Source of the DNA: an uncultured Lewinella sp.
Lineage (GTDB): Bacteria; Bacteroidota; Bacteroidia; Chitinophagales; Saprospiraceae
Length of the DNA: 32,218 nt
Direction of reading: 5' to 3'
Assembly: GCA_913057725.1 (NCBI GenBank)
Contig: CAJXOS010000065.1
Location: 1 to 32,218 of the forward strand
The notes below the pieces were generated by a model. That model saw nothing but the letters and a program-made list of their open reading frames with translations, was not told the origin of the DNA and ran no database searches. Shown piece after piece: positions 14,101 to 21,926 of the stretch. Positions within the stretch are counted from its first letter, which is position 1, and every line of letters begins with the position of its first letter. The translations under genes were made by a program, and so were the position numbers.

Positions 14101-17100
14101 GACATAAGGTGCAGTACCACCACTAGCTGTTGCGGTAGCTGAGCCATCAGCATCACCACCACAGTCCAAGTTAGTACCACTTACATTAGCTATAAGTAGG
14201 TCTGGTTCGGTAATGATAATACCTGCAGTTGCGGTACATTCATTAGCATCGGTAATGGTTACAGTGTATGTGCCAGGCGCAAGATTGTTAATGCTAGCGG
14301 TATTGCCGCCATTACTCCAGCTGTAAGCGAATGGAGCTACACCACCATTTGTTGTGGCGGTCGCAGTCCCATCATCAAAGCCAAAGCAGGTAACATTGGT
14401 TCCTGTTACATCAGCGGTGAAACCATCAGTTTGAGTAACGGTTGCACTGGCTACTGCTTGACATCCATTAGCGTCAGTTACAGTTACAATATAAGTTCCA
14501 GCGGCAAGGCCAGAAATTGTCGCACCCATTTGACCATTGCTCCAGGCAAAAGTATATGGAGGTGTGCCGTTGTTAGCTGTAGCCGTAACAGAACCGATTG
14601 GTTGATCGGTACATTCTAGGTTGGTAACGTTGAAGTCTACCGTAATCTGTGGCAATTCGCTTACGATAATGGTACTCTCCTCGGCAGTACAGCCATTAGA
14701 GTCTGTTACTGTAAGACTGTAAGTGCCAGCAATCAAGTTTACGGCAGTTTGTGTGGTTTGGCCATCACTCCACATATAAGTATAGCTTCCCGTACCTCCA
14801 GTAACAATTGCTGTTGCCGATCCGGTAGCGGTTCCACCACAAGTGATGGTTGGAGCTGTAACGTTCACATCCAAGCCAGTTGGATCATTTAGGGTAACGC
14901 TAGCAGTCGTAGTACATAGGTTAGCATCCGTTACAGTCACTGTATAGGTGCCTGCTGATAGACCATCAATAGAGCTGGTGATAGCGCCAGTGTTCCATTC
15001 GTACTGGTATGGCATTGTACCTCCGGTAACATTCACGGAAGCATTGCCATTCATATCTGTCGGACATGCAGGAGCGTTGCCACTAGCCACAGCGTTAAGT
15101 GCGTCTGGTTGACCCACAGTTACTGAGGCTTCTACAACACAGCCGTTAGCTTCAGTGACAGTTACATCATAAGTGCCCGCCACTAGGCCGGTAATTTCAT
15201 TACTAGTACTGCCGTTGCTCCACATGAAGGTGTAAGGCATAGAGCCACCGCTAGCTACTGCTAGGACACTACCATTGTTGTCGCCAAAACACAGCGCATC
15301 ACGAGGAATAAGGTTAACGCCGAAGTCGCTAATTACATTGATAGTAATGCTTGCCTCCCCGGTACAACCGGCGGCATCTGTAACCGTAACAGAATACGTG
15401 CCACTTGGAAGGTTATTGATATTCTCAGTCAGTGCACCAGTGCTCCAGTTGTAGCTGTATGGTGCGGTGCCGCCCGATACGATAGTACCAGCAAAACCAG
15501 AATCTTCTGCTCCACAAACGATGGTTTCGCCGGTGATGGTAACATCAATTTCTTGTGATTGTGTAACGGTAAAGCTGGCCATAGCCGTACAGCCGTTAGC
15601 ATCAGTAGCCGTAACGGTATAAGTACCCGCAGGCAGGCTTCCGATAGTAGGACCTGTATCACCTGTGCTCCAAGCGTAGGTGTAGGCAGGAGTGCCACCA
15701 CTTGCTGTAGCAGTCAAAGTAGCATCTGACTCACCAAAGCAGTTGACTGGATCGGTAGCTTGAATGCTCACCGTTAGATCAGGTGGAGAAGTAACGGTAA
15801 ATGAACCTTGAGCGGTACAACCATTAGCATCCGTTACTACTACTGTATATGTTCCAGGGCTAAGCGCAGAGATCGTCTGCGTAGTAGCACCCGTGTTCCA
15901 ATTAAACAAGTAAGGTGCAGTACCTCCATTTGGGAAAGCCGTTGCAGAACCGGTGTTTTCGTCAGCACAAAGCGTATTTGCACCCGTTACCAGAACAGCT
16001 AAGTCATCGACAATATCAATCGTGATAGATTGTGTGCTTGAACAACCATTAGCATCCGTTACCGTTACCGAGTAAGTTCCCTCAGTTAGTCCGGCTACAC
16101 TAGCAGTAGTTGCTCCAGTACTCCATGAGAAGCTGAAAGGAGCGGTCCCGCCGGTAGGAGTAGCCATAGCCGAGCCTGTATTGCCAGCGCCACAAACGGT
16201 AGTGGTACCGCTTAAAATAAAGGTGACTCCAGGTGCAGCCTGAATCGTTACATTAGCAATGTCTGAACAACCATTGGCATCCGTTACGATTACGGAATAA
16301 TTCCCAGGGCCTACGCCACTAATAGATGGGGTATTAGCACCAGTGCTCCAGTTAAACATAAATGGCGCTGTACCACCACTAACATTTGCGGTGATTGTTC
16401 CATCCGTGCTTCCAGGACAAAGTACTGGAGGTGCAGTAAGGGTAACGAATACATCTGGCGGAGCTACGAGAGTCGTACTCCCAGTTTCGATACAGCCATT
16501 ACCGTTGGTTACTGTCACAAAGTAAGTACCAGCACCAAGGCCAGTAATCGTTTGTGTGGTTCCGCCATTGCTCCACATAAATGTGAATGGACCAACGCCT
16601 TGATCGATCACTGCAGTTGCAGTACCATTATTAACACCACAGGTGGTAGGGTTGCTACCCACTGCTGTAATATCAAAAGCAGGTGCCGCTGGTACATTAA
16701 TCGTTGTTGTTTCTTGGCAGCCAAGCGCATCCGTTACGGTAACACTGTACGGGCCAGGTGCCGCATTGGTTACTACTTGTTGGGTTACGCCATTACTCCA
16801 CATATAAGTATAAGGCATTACACCACCCATTGGGCTTACGGTTGCGAAGCCGTCATTGGCACCAGGACAAGTTTCTGGTGTGCCAACACCACCTAGGGTA
16901 AGGTTAGAGGCATACTCCAGGGTAATGTTCTCCATTTGAACACAACCATTCGCATCGATGACCGTCAAAGTGTAAAGTCCAGGTCCGAGGTTGAATAGGT
17001 TAGGAGTATTCGCGCCAGTGTTCCATGATAATGTATATGGAGGGGTACCACCGTTAACGGTAGAAGTAATGCTACCGTTGGTGTCTCCGTTACATTGAGG

Positions 17101-17892
17101 GTTATTACCATTCAGGTTAATAACAATTGGAGGTGGCTGAGATACGGTACCCGTTGCGGTGGCGGTACAGCCATTATTGTCGGTAAGGGTTACGGTATAG
17201 GTGCCAGCAGGTACGCCATTGATTGTTTGCCCGCTTCCGCCATTACTCCAGGCAAAGGAATAGGGAGGTGTTCCTGCCGAAGGAAAAGCGGTTAATGATC
17301 CGTTACTTCCACCAGGACAAGTCACATTATTAGTGGTGACGGATACTGATGGTGGATCACCTACAACTGTGATACAATCTACTGCACCACAGAGGTTGTC
17401 GTCTGTTACCGTTACACAGTAGCTGCCGGCAGGGACATTGGTAATAGTCTGAGTCATAGCCCCAGTACTCCAGTTGTAGCCGTAAGGGCCGATGCCGCCG
17501 TCAGGGTTTGCAGTGATGTCGAATGGACTGCCACAAAGTTGGTCAGCAGTGAGTGTCACAGTAACCAGATCTGGTTGATTGACAGTTACGTTTTCAACTA
17601 GCGTGTTGTTGACAGCATCCGTTACTGTTACGGTGTAGGTGCCAGCAGTAATGCCAGAAATTGTTGCTCCAGTGTCACCGTTGCTCCACTCGTAAGTGTA
17701 ATCCGGGGTGCCACCACTTGCGGTAGCGGTAACGCTTCCGTTAGGCAGCCCAAAACAGATCGGCTCAGTGATAGAGAAACTCACAGATAACTGTGCGTTG
17801 AGAGAGGTAACTACACCCAGGCATAGTGTTAGTAGCGCCCAGGTAGAGAAGATACTCCGGTTTAAGTGTTTCCAGGGTAGCTGTTTAGTCAT
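11137..17892 (-). CDS. Giant SprB-repeat surface protein with T9SS sorting domain
   Basis: A 2251-residue secreted protein. A signal peptide (1-33, cut near LNA-Q) is followed by 19 tandem SprB-type repeats of about 75 residues (to about 1455), each with the pattern Cys, NGS, GGTxPYxYxWSNG, GTYTVTVTDxNGC. Next come two SdrD-B-like domains, starting near 1456 (GNYVWEDIDHDGQQDD) and 1757 (GDRVWLDLNCDGVQ), a PKD-like domain (about 2010-2065), and a type A T9SS C-terminal sorting domain (about 2172-2251; MLYPNPVEDALTIEI to the final MKVVKRK). SprB-repeat proteins are adhesins of gliding Bacteroidota; here the role could be adhesion, gliding or matrix building. The repeats differ by many residues, so duplication is old. 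Monocistronic, with its own terminator. The most N-terminal repeat lacks the second cysteine. Confidence 0.92.
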   Translation of the reverse strand: MTKQLPWKHLNRSIFSTWALLTLCLGVVTSLNAQLSVSFSITEPICFGLPNGSVTATASGGTPDYTYEWSNGDTGATISGITAGTYTVTVTDAVNNTLVENVTVNQPDLVTVTLTADQLCGSPFDITANPDGGIGPYGYNWSTGAMTQTITNVPAGSYCVTVTDDNLCGAVDCITVVGDPPSVSVTTNNVTCPGGSNGSLTAFPSAGTPPYSFAWSNGGSGQTINGVPAGTYTVTLTDNNGCTATATGTVSQPPPIVINLNGNNPQCNGDTNGSITSTVNGGTPPYTLSWNTGANTPNLFNLGPGLYTLTVIDANGCVQMENITLEYASNLTLGGVGTPETCPGANDGFATVSPMGGVMPYTYMWSNGVTQQVVTNAAPGPYSVTVTDALGCQETTTINVPAAPAFDITAVGSNPTTCGVNNGTATAVIDQGVGPFTFMWSNGGTTQTITGLGAGTYFVTVTNGNGCIETGSTTLVAPPDVFVTLTAPPVLCPGSTDGTITANVSGGTAPFMFNWSTGANTPSISGVGPGNYSVIVTDANGCSDIANVTIQAAPGVTFILSGTTTVCGAGNTGSAMATPTGGTAPFSFSWSTGATTASVAGLTEGTYSVTVTDANGCSSTQSITIDIVDDLAVLVTGANTLCADENTGSATAFPNGGTAPYLFNWNTGATTQTISALSPGTYTVVVTDANGCTAQGSFTVTSPPDLTVSIQATDPVNCFGESDATLTATASGGTPAYTYAWSTGDTGPTIGSLPAGTYTVTATDANGCTAMASFTVTQSQEIDVTITGETIVCGAEDSGFAGTIVSGGTAPYSYNWSTGALTENINNLPSGTYSVTVTDAAGCTGEASITINVISDFGVNLIPRDALCFGDNNGSVLAVASGGSMPYTFMWSNGSTSNEITGLVAGTYDVTVTEANGCVVEASVTVGQPDALNAVASGNAPACPTDMNGNASVNVTGGTMPYQYEWNTGAITSSIDGLSAGTYTVTVTDANLCTTTASVTLNDPTGLDVNVTAPTITCGGTATGSATAIVTGGTGSYTYMWSDGQTTQTAVNLIAGTYSLTVTDSNGCTAEESTIIVSELPQITVDFNVTNLECTDQPIGSVTATANNGTPPYTFAWSNGQMGATISGLAAGTYIVTVTDANGCQAVASATVTQTDGFTADVTGTNVTCFGFDDGTATATTNGGVAPFAYSWSNGGNTASINNLAPGTYTVTITDANECTATAGIIITEPDLLIANVSGTNLDCGGDADGSATATASGGTAPYVFAWSNGQTGATITGLSGGTYTVTITDANGCTASNSVTITEPSTLMVNVTQNSGTCSNVNQGILVANVTGGTGPFTYSWSNGATTATASNLAPGTYSVTVTDDNGCTESAFAAVTTFPAPTCSVTIDAESTLGDNGALTVVVDGGTAPFTYNWSNGANTASITGLAPGTYTVTVTDDNGCQTTCEATLDALSGIGNYVWEDIDHDGQQDDFEPPVPGVTVNLKDENGMVIATTVTDENGEYYFLGLDPGTYSVQFVIPDGFDYTADNLGDDASDSDIEPGMNGMTGDYVLDPGEIDLTVDGGIYVPPNGVINDPCDCLNNATTEDNGQFSEIFTIRSYPNETWTIIDGSGMFFVPNGDPPNDPVPVTFPQNAPEVEPGVYEFAFRLVDEIMYTVVTTNGFDTLSITNICEYPTVNIDELPPANLCLADAPIELGANPNIPGNMIFTINGVVSTEIDPAVLGNGDFELIATLIPLDPVECEATVVTQFTINDDCLATVGDRVWLDLNCDGVQGGNEPGVPGVEVTITGTAEFNEPDVMITTFTDANGNFFFDVPPGNYKITFGDVPGYDITTPNQGSNDELDSDVDPVTRMTDFFHLEPDEVNLSFDLGLCPECINIDYPGAIGFDQYLCAPGNDPEPFVSLADPSGGEGEIEYLWMYTNGFPNTPIQFWTPIPNSNSPTFDPGPLFLTTYFARCARVVECGPFLESNLLVVEVGDETEATINGPGLVCWNEPTTFTAEDLEPGSQVTWNFTGGASPSTVNGPEATVTWSNVGIFEVELIVTLDGCSAYAYKTITITTSPTTCNQNLIIDTDVMNPEAGQVMVSWEMNVNVPGDLQYHIEHSADGENFSRVATVTDPADTRNGIHYFEYYAQAPKRGLNYYRVQVEDTWNNTVYSNTEEVVLYNESQIAMLYPNPVEDALTIEIFETFDEENVQLDIFSVSGKQVGTIPVGAGESRVQVDFATYPAGVYLVRLRLGETNIRTMKVVKRK

Positions 17893-17930
17893 GGTAGATT
17901 AATGATTAATTTTTAAATACTCCAACCCGT

Positions 17931-17971
17931 CTGGTGGACCGCACCAGCGTGTAAGTGTTATAGCATAACAC
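17931..17971. promoter_or_regulatory. Two small inverted repeats in the leader of the SprB-repeat gene
   Basis: CTGGTG/CACCAG (17931-17936 and 17942-17947) and the 17-bp palindrome GTGTTAT-AGC-ATAACAC (17955-17971) lie 39-79 bp upstream of the start. The second has the size and symmetry of a dimeric regulator site; both could also fold in the mRNA leader. No regulator is linked. Confidence 0.35.
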
Positions 17972-18126
17972 CCAATTAGTGATAAACACACGGTCCTCTG
18001 GCAATACCAAAGGGCAAGTAAGTAAGGGAAAATCAACGGTGGGGAAGTGAAACAACTTTCGCTGCTTCAAGTAGCCACAAAATAACAAAAAATTTGACGA
18101 CTATTTAATGGATAAGTCACAAGAAT

Positions 18127-18159
18127 AAAAAAAAGTCGTGCTGCGTAAAGCAACACGAC
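18127..18159 (-). terminator. Terminator-like hairpin, unit 1
   Basis: On the minus strand a 10-bp stem (GTCGTGTTGC with GCAGCACGAC, one G-U) is followed by eight T residues. Textbook intrinsic terminator for minus-strand transcripts. It is the most distal of three hairpins after the peroxidase operon. Confidence 0.8.
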
Positions 18160-18398
18160 CTGCTAATAACAAATTATAATCCCATGATTCTTACGAGCTG
18201 ATTCAAAATGCAGCTCTATATCTTTTGCGCACTAAGCTGGTCACATACGTACCATTTAGGGCGTCTATTGATCGATGATGTAGATAGTGGAGTGTGTGGA
18301 GTAGTTGCAGTGAGCAGTATTAAAACTGCTTTTTCCGTAATCTTATTGTGCTATCTATCAAAAGAACACGGAAGGTGGGGGAAAGGTTTCAAGTTGGG

Positions 18399-18439
18399 AA
18401 AAAATGAGTCGCATCACTCTCCCCAGGTGATACGACTCA
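18399..18439 (-). terminator. Terminator-like hairpin, unit 2
   Basis: On the minus strand TGAGTCG-T-ATCAC pairs with GTGAT-G-CGACTCA (12 pairs with one mismatch, 9-nt loop) and runs into TTTTTT. This is a good intrinsic terminator for transcripts coming from the peroxidase operon or from a local small RNA. Confidence 0.8.
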
Positions 18440-18540
18440 AGACTTATAATCCCATGAACATTTGCGAATATATAGCAGTATAAAACTGCTTCTAAAATCT
18501 TATGATATTCTCGTAGTGTGTGTCAAGTTGAGAATTTGTT

Positions 18541-18580
18541 GTAGTAAGTCAGGTTTAATCCCTTTCACCTGACTTACTAC
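18541..18580. repeat. Perfect 13-bp hairpin, unit 3
   Basis: GTAGTAAGTCAGG (18541-18553) and CCTGACTTACTAC (18568-18580) are perfectly complementary around 14 nt. There is no T-tract on either side, so it differs from the two terminator-like units, though it occupies the equivalent place in the repeated arrangement. Confidence 0.65.
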
Positions 18581-18831
18581 TGACAAATTAATATCCCAAA
18601 TACTTTTTCAAGTTTGCCAGCCGACTCGTTAGCCTGCTGTGCCTTTGTTTGACATTACAATGATCTTAATTAATTATAGCTAGTACAAAGACAAAAATGA
18701 AGTTTTGTGAATTTTTTTTCGATTAATATTAGGGTTAAGTATCTGATTTTATGTGTTTTAGCGTTTGTTTTTTGTGAATCGAATATTTTTAAAATTGGTT
18801 TGGTTTTCCGTGAAAAAACTCCTTTTTTTCT

Positions 18832-19950
18832 CTAGAATGGACTTTTAAACGCTGGATTGTTCAGGAAAGTGGTGTCTGTAAAGGTGTTCATGTAAGCAAT
18901 TAACGCCTGTTTTTCCTCTTCTGTGAGGTTGAACGGGCGGATATTAACGTTCGAAAATTCAGCTCCATGCCCTCCTGAAGCATAATGTTCCAAGACTTCA
19001 TCTAGGGTGGCAAAACGACCGTCATGCATATAAGGTGCGGTCAAAGCAATATTACGCAGGGTAGGTACCCGGAATTTACCATTGTCAAAAAGAACACCGG
19101 TTACCGCTCCTCGACCTTTATCGACAAATCCTTCATAACTTCCTGGATTATCCAACCCGTTATTTTCAAAAGCATTATTCGTGAAATGTACACCAGAGTG
19201 GCAGTGCGTACAGCCAGGGTGCTCAAGGGTGATCGCAGTTTCTACCTCAAATAGTTCTTCTCCGAATAGTTCTTCTTCCGTGAAACGGTCCTCGTTTAGA
19301 TACACTTGATCGAACTTACTATTGCCGCTAATGAGCGTGCGTTCAAATTGCGCAATCGCTTTCACCGCCAAATCACTTGTGATTTCAGATTTACGCTCGA
19401 TGCCAAATGCTGCTCGGAAGTGTTGTGGGTAATCGTTGTGCCGGCGGAGTTTGTTTTCCACATTTTCCCAGCTGTCGTTCAGTTCATCATGTGCTTCAAT
19501 TGGTAGAAGGGCCTGGTCCTCCAATGTGAATGATCGGCCATCCCAGAAGAAGACACTATCTACGAATACCAGGTTGATCAATGCCATGGAGCTACGAGGG
19601 GTCTCGATCCCTTGAATACCAACACTTTTAGCTTTGCCATCCGTAAATGCTAACTCCTGCAAGTGACAACTGATACAACTCATGGTGCTGTCTGCGGAAA
19701 GAATCGGATCATAGAACAACATCCGTCCTAGGAGGATACCCTCTTCCGTCAATGGATTATCTGCCGGAAGGATGGGTTGACCCAAGTGGTTTGGGAACTC
19801 TAGTGTATATGGTGTCGGATTATATTCTCCATCGATTAGTTCATCCTCGCAGTCGTCACAAACGGGTTGGTCATCATCTTCACAGGCAAGTAGGAAAATA
19901 CCACAAAGCGCAAAAAGAATAAAGAGGGCTCGATACTGCATAGTTATCAT
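18832..19950 (-). CDS. Di-haem cytochrome c peroxidase-family lipoprotein (MauG/MbnH-like), copy 2
   Basis: A 372-residue periplasmic lipoprotein (lipobox LLAC, Cys23). It has two c-type haem sites, CISCH (92-96) and CTHCH (247-251), and the family motifs GRMLFYDPILS, ELAFTDG, FFWDGRS, GKFRVPTLRNIALTAPYMHDGR. These proteins reduce peroxide or, in the MauG/MbnH branch, oxidise residues of a partner protein. An acidic cysteine-rich stretch (EDDDQPVCDDCEDE, 24-37) follows the lipid anchor and is absent in copy 1. The start overlaps the stop of copy 1 as TAATG, showing translational coupling; an ATG three codons in is an alternative start. Last gene of the operon. The specific substrate is inferred from the neighbouring MbnP-like genes. 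Confidence 0.88.
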   Translation of the reverse strand: MITMQYRALFILFALCGIFLLACEDDDQPVCDDCEDELIDGEYNPTPYTLEFPNHLGQPILPADNPLTEEGILLGRMLFYDPILSADSTMSCISCHLQELAFTDGKAKSVGIQGIETPRSSMALINLVFVDSVFFWDGRSFTLEDQALLPIEAHDELNDSWENVENKLRRHNDYPQHFRAAFGIERKSEITSDLAVKAIAQFERTLISGNSKFDQVYLNEDRFTEEELFGEELFEVETAITLEHPGCTHCHSGVHFTNNAFENNGLDNPGSYEGFVDKGRGAVTGVLFDNGKFRVPTLRNIALTAPYMHDGRFATLDEVLEHYASGGHGAEFSNVNIRPFNLTEEEKQALIAYMNTFTDTTFLNNPAFKSPF

Positions 19951-21023
19951 TATTTCTTAGTTGGTAGCGGGTAGAAATTGGGGTTTGTCAAGGCGGTGCT
20001 GTCAGTCAGCGTATGCAAAAATGCCAATAAATCGGCTTGGTCTTCGTCAGAGAGATGTAAAGTACGCACATTCGGATCTACATTTTCGGCGTAGGCACCA
20101 CCAGAATTGTAATGCGCAAGCACTTCTTCGATTTTTCGCATGCGTCCATCATGCATGAAAGGGTCAGTGAGCATGATATTCCGGAGCGTAGGTACTCGAA
20201 ATTTACCGTTGTCGTACTTGTTTTTAGTAATGCCTCCTAGGCCAGGATCTGGGAAGTCAAGTAGCGTAGCGCTGCTATCTAATCCGTTGTTGGCGAAATC
20301 TAAATTGGTGAACAGAGGGTCCATATGACAATGGTTGCACTCTGCCATGGGGACGTCCGGATAGCCTGCATCGAAGAATATCGTCCATCCTCGCTTTTCA
20401 CTGGTAGTGAATTCTTCTTCTCCTCGTTCGACTCGATCGTATTTACTATCAGCACTAATGAGCGTACGCTGAAATTGAGCCAGTGCTTTGGCGGTATTCT
20501 CGATGGTGATTTCTTGATCCGGAAAAGCAGCCTGGAATCCAGCTTGGTAATTAATATTACTGCGAAGTCGTTCCTCCAACAACCCCAAATCTTCACCCAT
20601 CTCCAAAGGGTCTTGTAGTGGATGTAAGGCTTGATCCTCTAAAGAAGGGCTCCGGCCATCCCAGAACATCTCCTTATAGTTAAAGCCGATATTGAGTAGA
20701 CTTGGCGCTGAGCGTTTCCCCCTCCGTCGCCTGATACCGAGGCTCAATGCCATCCCATCAGTGAAAGCGAGCTCCGGGCGATGACAACTACCACAACTAA
20801 TGGTACTGTCCAAAGATAGAATCGGATCAAAGAACAACTGACGCCCTAGTGCAATACCTTCTACCGTGGTGGGGTTGTCCGCAGGGATAACCATATCCAC
20901 AAAGCCAGGAGGGGTAGAGATCGCGTAAGGAGTAGGAGTCTTCCTTGAGTTGCAGGACCAGAAGAACAGCAGTAGCATTGCTACTGTAGCACAGAGGCCC
21001 AGCTTAGTACGATACTGTTGCAT
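19950..21023 (-). CDS. Di-haem cytochrome c peroxidase-family lipoprotein (MauG/MbnH-like), copy 1
   Basis: A 357-residue lipoprotein (lipobox FWSC, Cys24) paralogous to the downstream gene. Haem motifs are CGSCH (77-81) and CNHCH (229-233); other motifs are GRQLFFDPILS, ELAFTDG, MFWDGRS and GKFRVPTLRNIMLTDPFMHDGR. A basic insert, GIRRRRGKRSAPS (97-109), replaces the GIQGIETPRSS of copy 2, so the two may contact different partners. It follows the MbnP-like gene by 47 bp. In methanobactin-type loci an MbnH di-haem enzyme converts a tryptophan of MbnP to kynurenine; a similar pairing here is plausible but not shown. Confidence 0.9.
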   Translation of the reverse strand: MQQYRTKLGLCATVAMLLLFFWSCNSRKTPTPYAISTPPGFVDMVIPADNPTTVEGIALGRQLFFDPILSLDSTISCGSCHRPELAFTDGMALSLGIRRRRGKRSAPSLLNIGFNYKEMFWDGRSPSLEDQALHPLQDPLEMGEDLGLLEERLRSNINYQAGFQAAFPDQEITIENTAKALAQFQRTLISADSKYDRVERGEEEFTTSEKRGWTIFFDAGYPDVPMAECNHCHMDPLFTNLDFANNGLDSSATLLDFPDPGLGGITKNKYDNGKFRVPTLRNIMLTDPFMHDGRMRKIEEVLAHYNSGGAYAENVDPNVRTLHLSDEDQADLLAFLHTLTDSTALTNPNFYPLPTKK

Positions 21024-21070
21024 TTCCGGTACTTTCCATGAACGAGCAGGGTGTTCTTACCGGCAAGACC

Positions 21071-21835
21071 TTATTTTACGGTTAAGGTATTAACCAGGTT
21101 TTCCCAGAGCCAACCGTAGATAGCAACATCATTGGTGTGGTCAACGGTATTAGACTCTACATTCAGATCTAGGTAGTTGCCATCACGCTGTAGCACCTGC
21201 TCCAGGTCCAGCTCGAAAATGAGCTGTACAGGATTATCTTTTTGGATAACAATGGGGCTTTCTACCGTCAAGTTGGAGAATAACTCATTAGCACCGATAT
21301 GGTAAGTGATGTTATCATCGAAGGTGCCATCTCCATTTAGATCTGCTTTAGCTTCGATTTTTGCGAACACGTAACCACGTGCCCAGCTCCAGAAGTTTTC
21401 TGTTAGTGGGTGACCAGCTTGATAATTGCTAGGCTGTGTTCCGTTTAATTCAGGTGTTAAGCCGATGCCAAGCTGGAATTCTTCATAAGCCCCTGGCTCA
21501 AGATCGTTGTAGACAAGCTTGAAACCATCAGCTGCTGTACTTTGGTCAAAGAAGTCGGCGTAGGAAATTAATTCCACTTCACTTACTGTGGTCTCCTTAT
21601 TATCTTCTGGAGCAACGAGGGTAAGGTCAGATACGTAGTAGTTGATGAGCTGAAATTTGATAGGTGTGCCATCGGGGTAAGTGTAAGTTTCATCCAGCAT
21701 TACAAGTGGGCTATCCCCATACTTTGCTTTGAACACCAGTTCAAGAGTGCCACCTTCTAACTCATCATCATCGTCACATGCGCTAAAGAATACGCTAAGA
21801 GCTACAATTGGCAAAAGGTAAAATAAACGTCTCAT
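21071..21835 (-). CDS. MbnP-like copper-associated lipoprotein, tryptophan-containing
   Basis: A 254-residue lipoprotein (lipobox FSAC, Cys20, then DDDD). It matches MbnP-family proteins in LVFKAKYGDSPLVML, IKFQLINYYVSDLTL, the FWSWARGYVFAKIEAK segment (148-163, Trp149 and Trp151) and TYHIG (His179). MbnP proteins bind copper in the periplasm and in the characterised case carry a tryptophan oxidised to kynurenine by the di-haem partner MbnH. The adjacent di-haem peroxidases support that pairing. A DLNGDGTFDD stretch (166-174) looks like a calcium loop. A 91-bp gap before it could hold its own promoter. Confidence 0.8.
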   Translation of the reverse strand: MRRLFYLLPIVALSVFFSACDDDDELEGGTLELVFKAKYGDSPLVMLDETYTYPDGTPIKFQLINYYVSDLTLVAPEDNKETTVSEVELISYADFFDQSTAADGFKLVYNDLEPGAYEEFQLGIGLTPELNGTQPSNYQAGHPLTENFWSWARGYVFAKIEAKADLNGDGTFDDNITYHIGANELFSNLTVESPIVIQKDNPVQLIFELDLEQVLQRDGNYLDLNVESNTVDHTNDVAIYGWLWENLVNTLTVK

Positions 21836-21926
21836 TCCGTCCTAAATTTTGGGGGTAATTAAAATGGTTGTAACTGGATGATTTTACTATTAGTACAACA
21901 ATCGAAAGCCCTCAAAGTTAACGGGA

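Larger units (their letters stand above)
18160..18831. other. Non-coding stretch with repeated hairpin units
   Basis: No protein-like frame was found. Three hairpins (18127-18159, 18399-18439, 18541-18580) are each followed within about 25 bp on the plus strand by a related word, ATAATCCCATGA at two units and ATATCCCA at the third. A second shared word, AGCAGT-5 to 6 nt-ACTGCT followed by a T-rich stretch with ATCTTAT or ATCTTATTG, occurs at 18313-18330 and 18474-18490. The order is conserved, so units 1 and 2 look like diverged duplicates. The AT-rich part from about 18650 to 18831 lies directly after the stop of the peroxidase gene. Confidence 0.5.

Noticed and set aside
18208..18483. 91-codon plus-strand frame in the long non-coding gap
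   Set aside because: It runs across the repeated hairpin units, lacks a ribosome binding site I can see, and its composition is not protein-like.
18541..18580. The perfect 13-bp hairpin as an integron attC site
   Set aside because: There is no integrase or cassette gene nearby, no attC core-site sequences were seen, and the perfect symmetry lacks the unpaired bases of attC.
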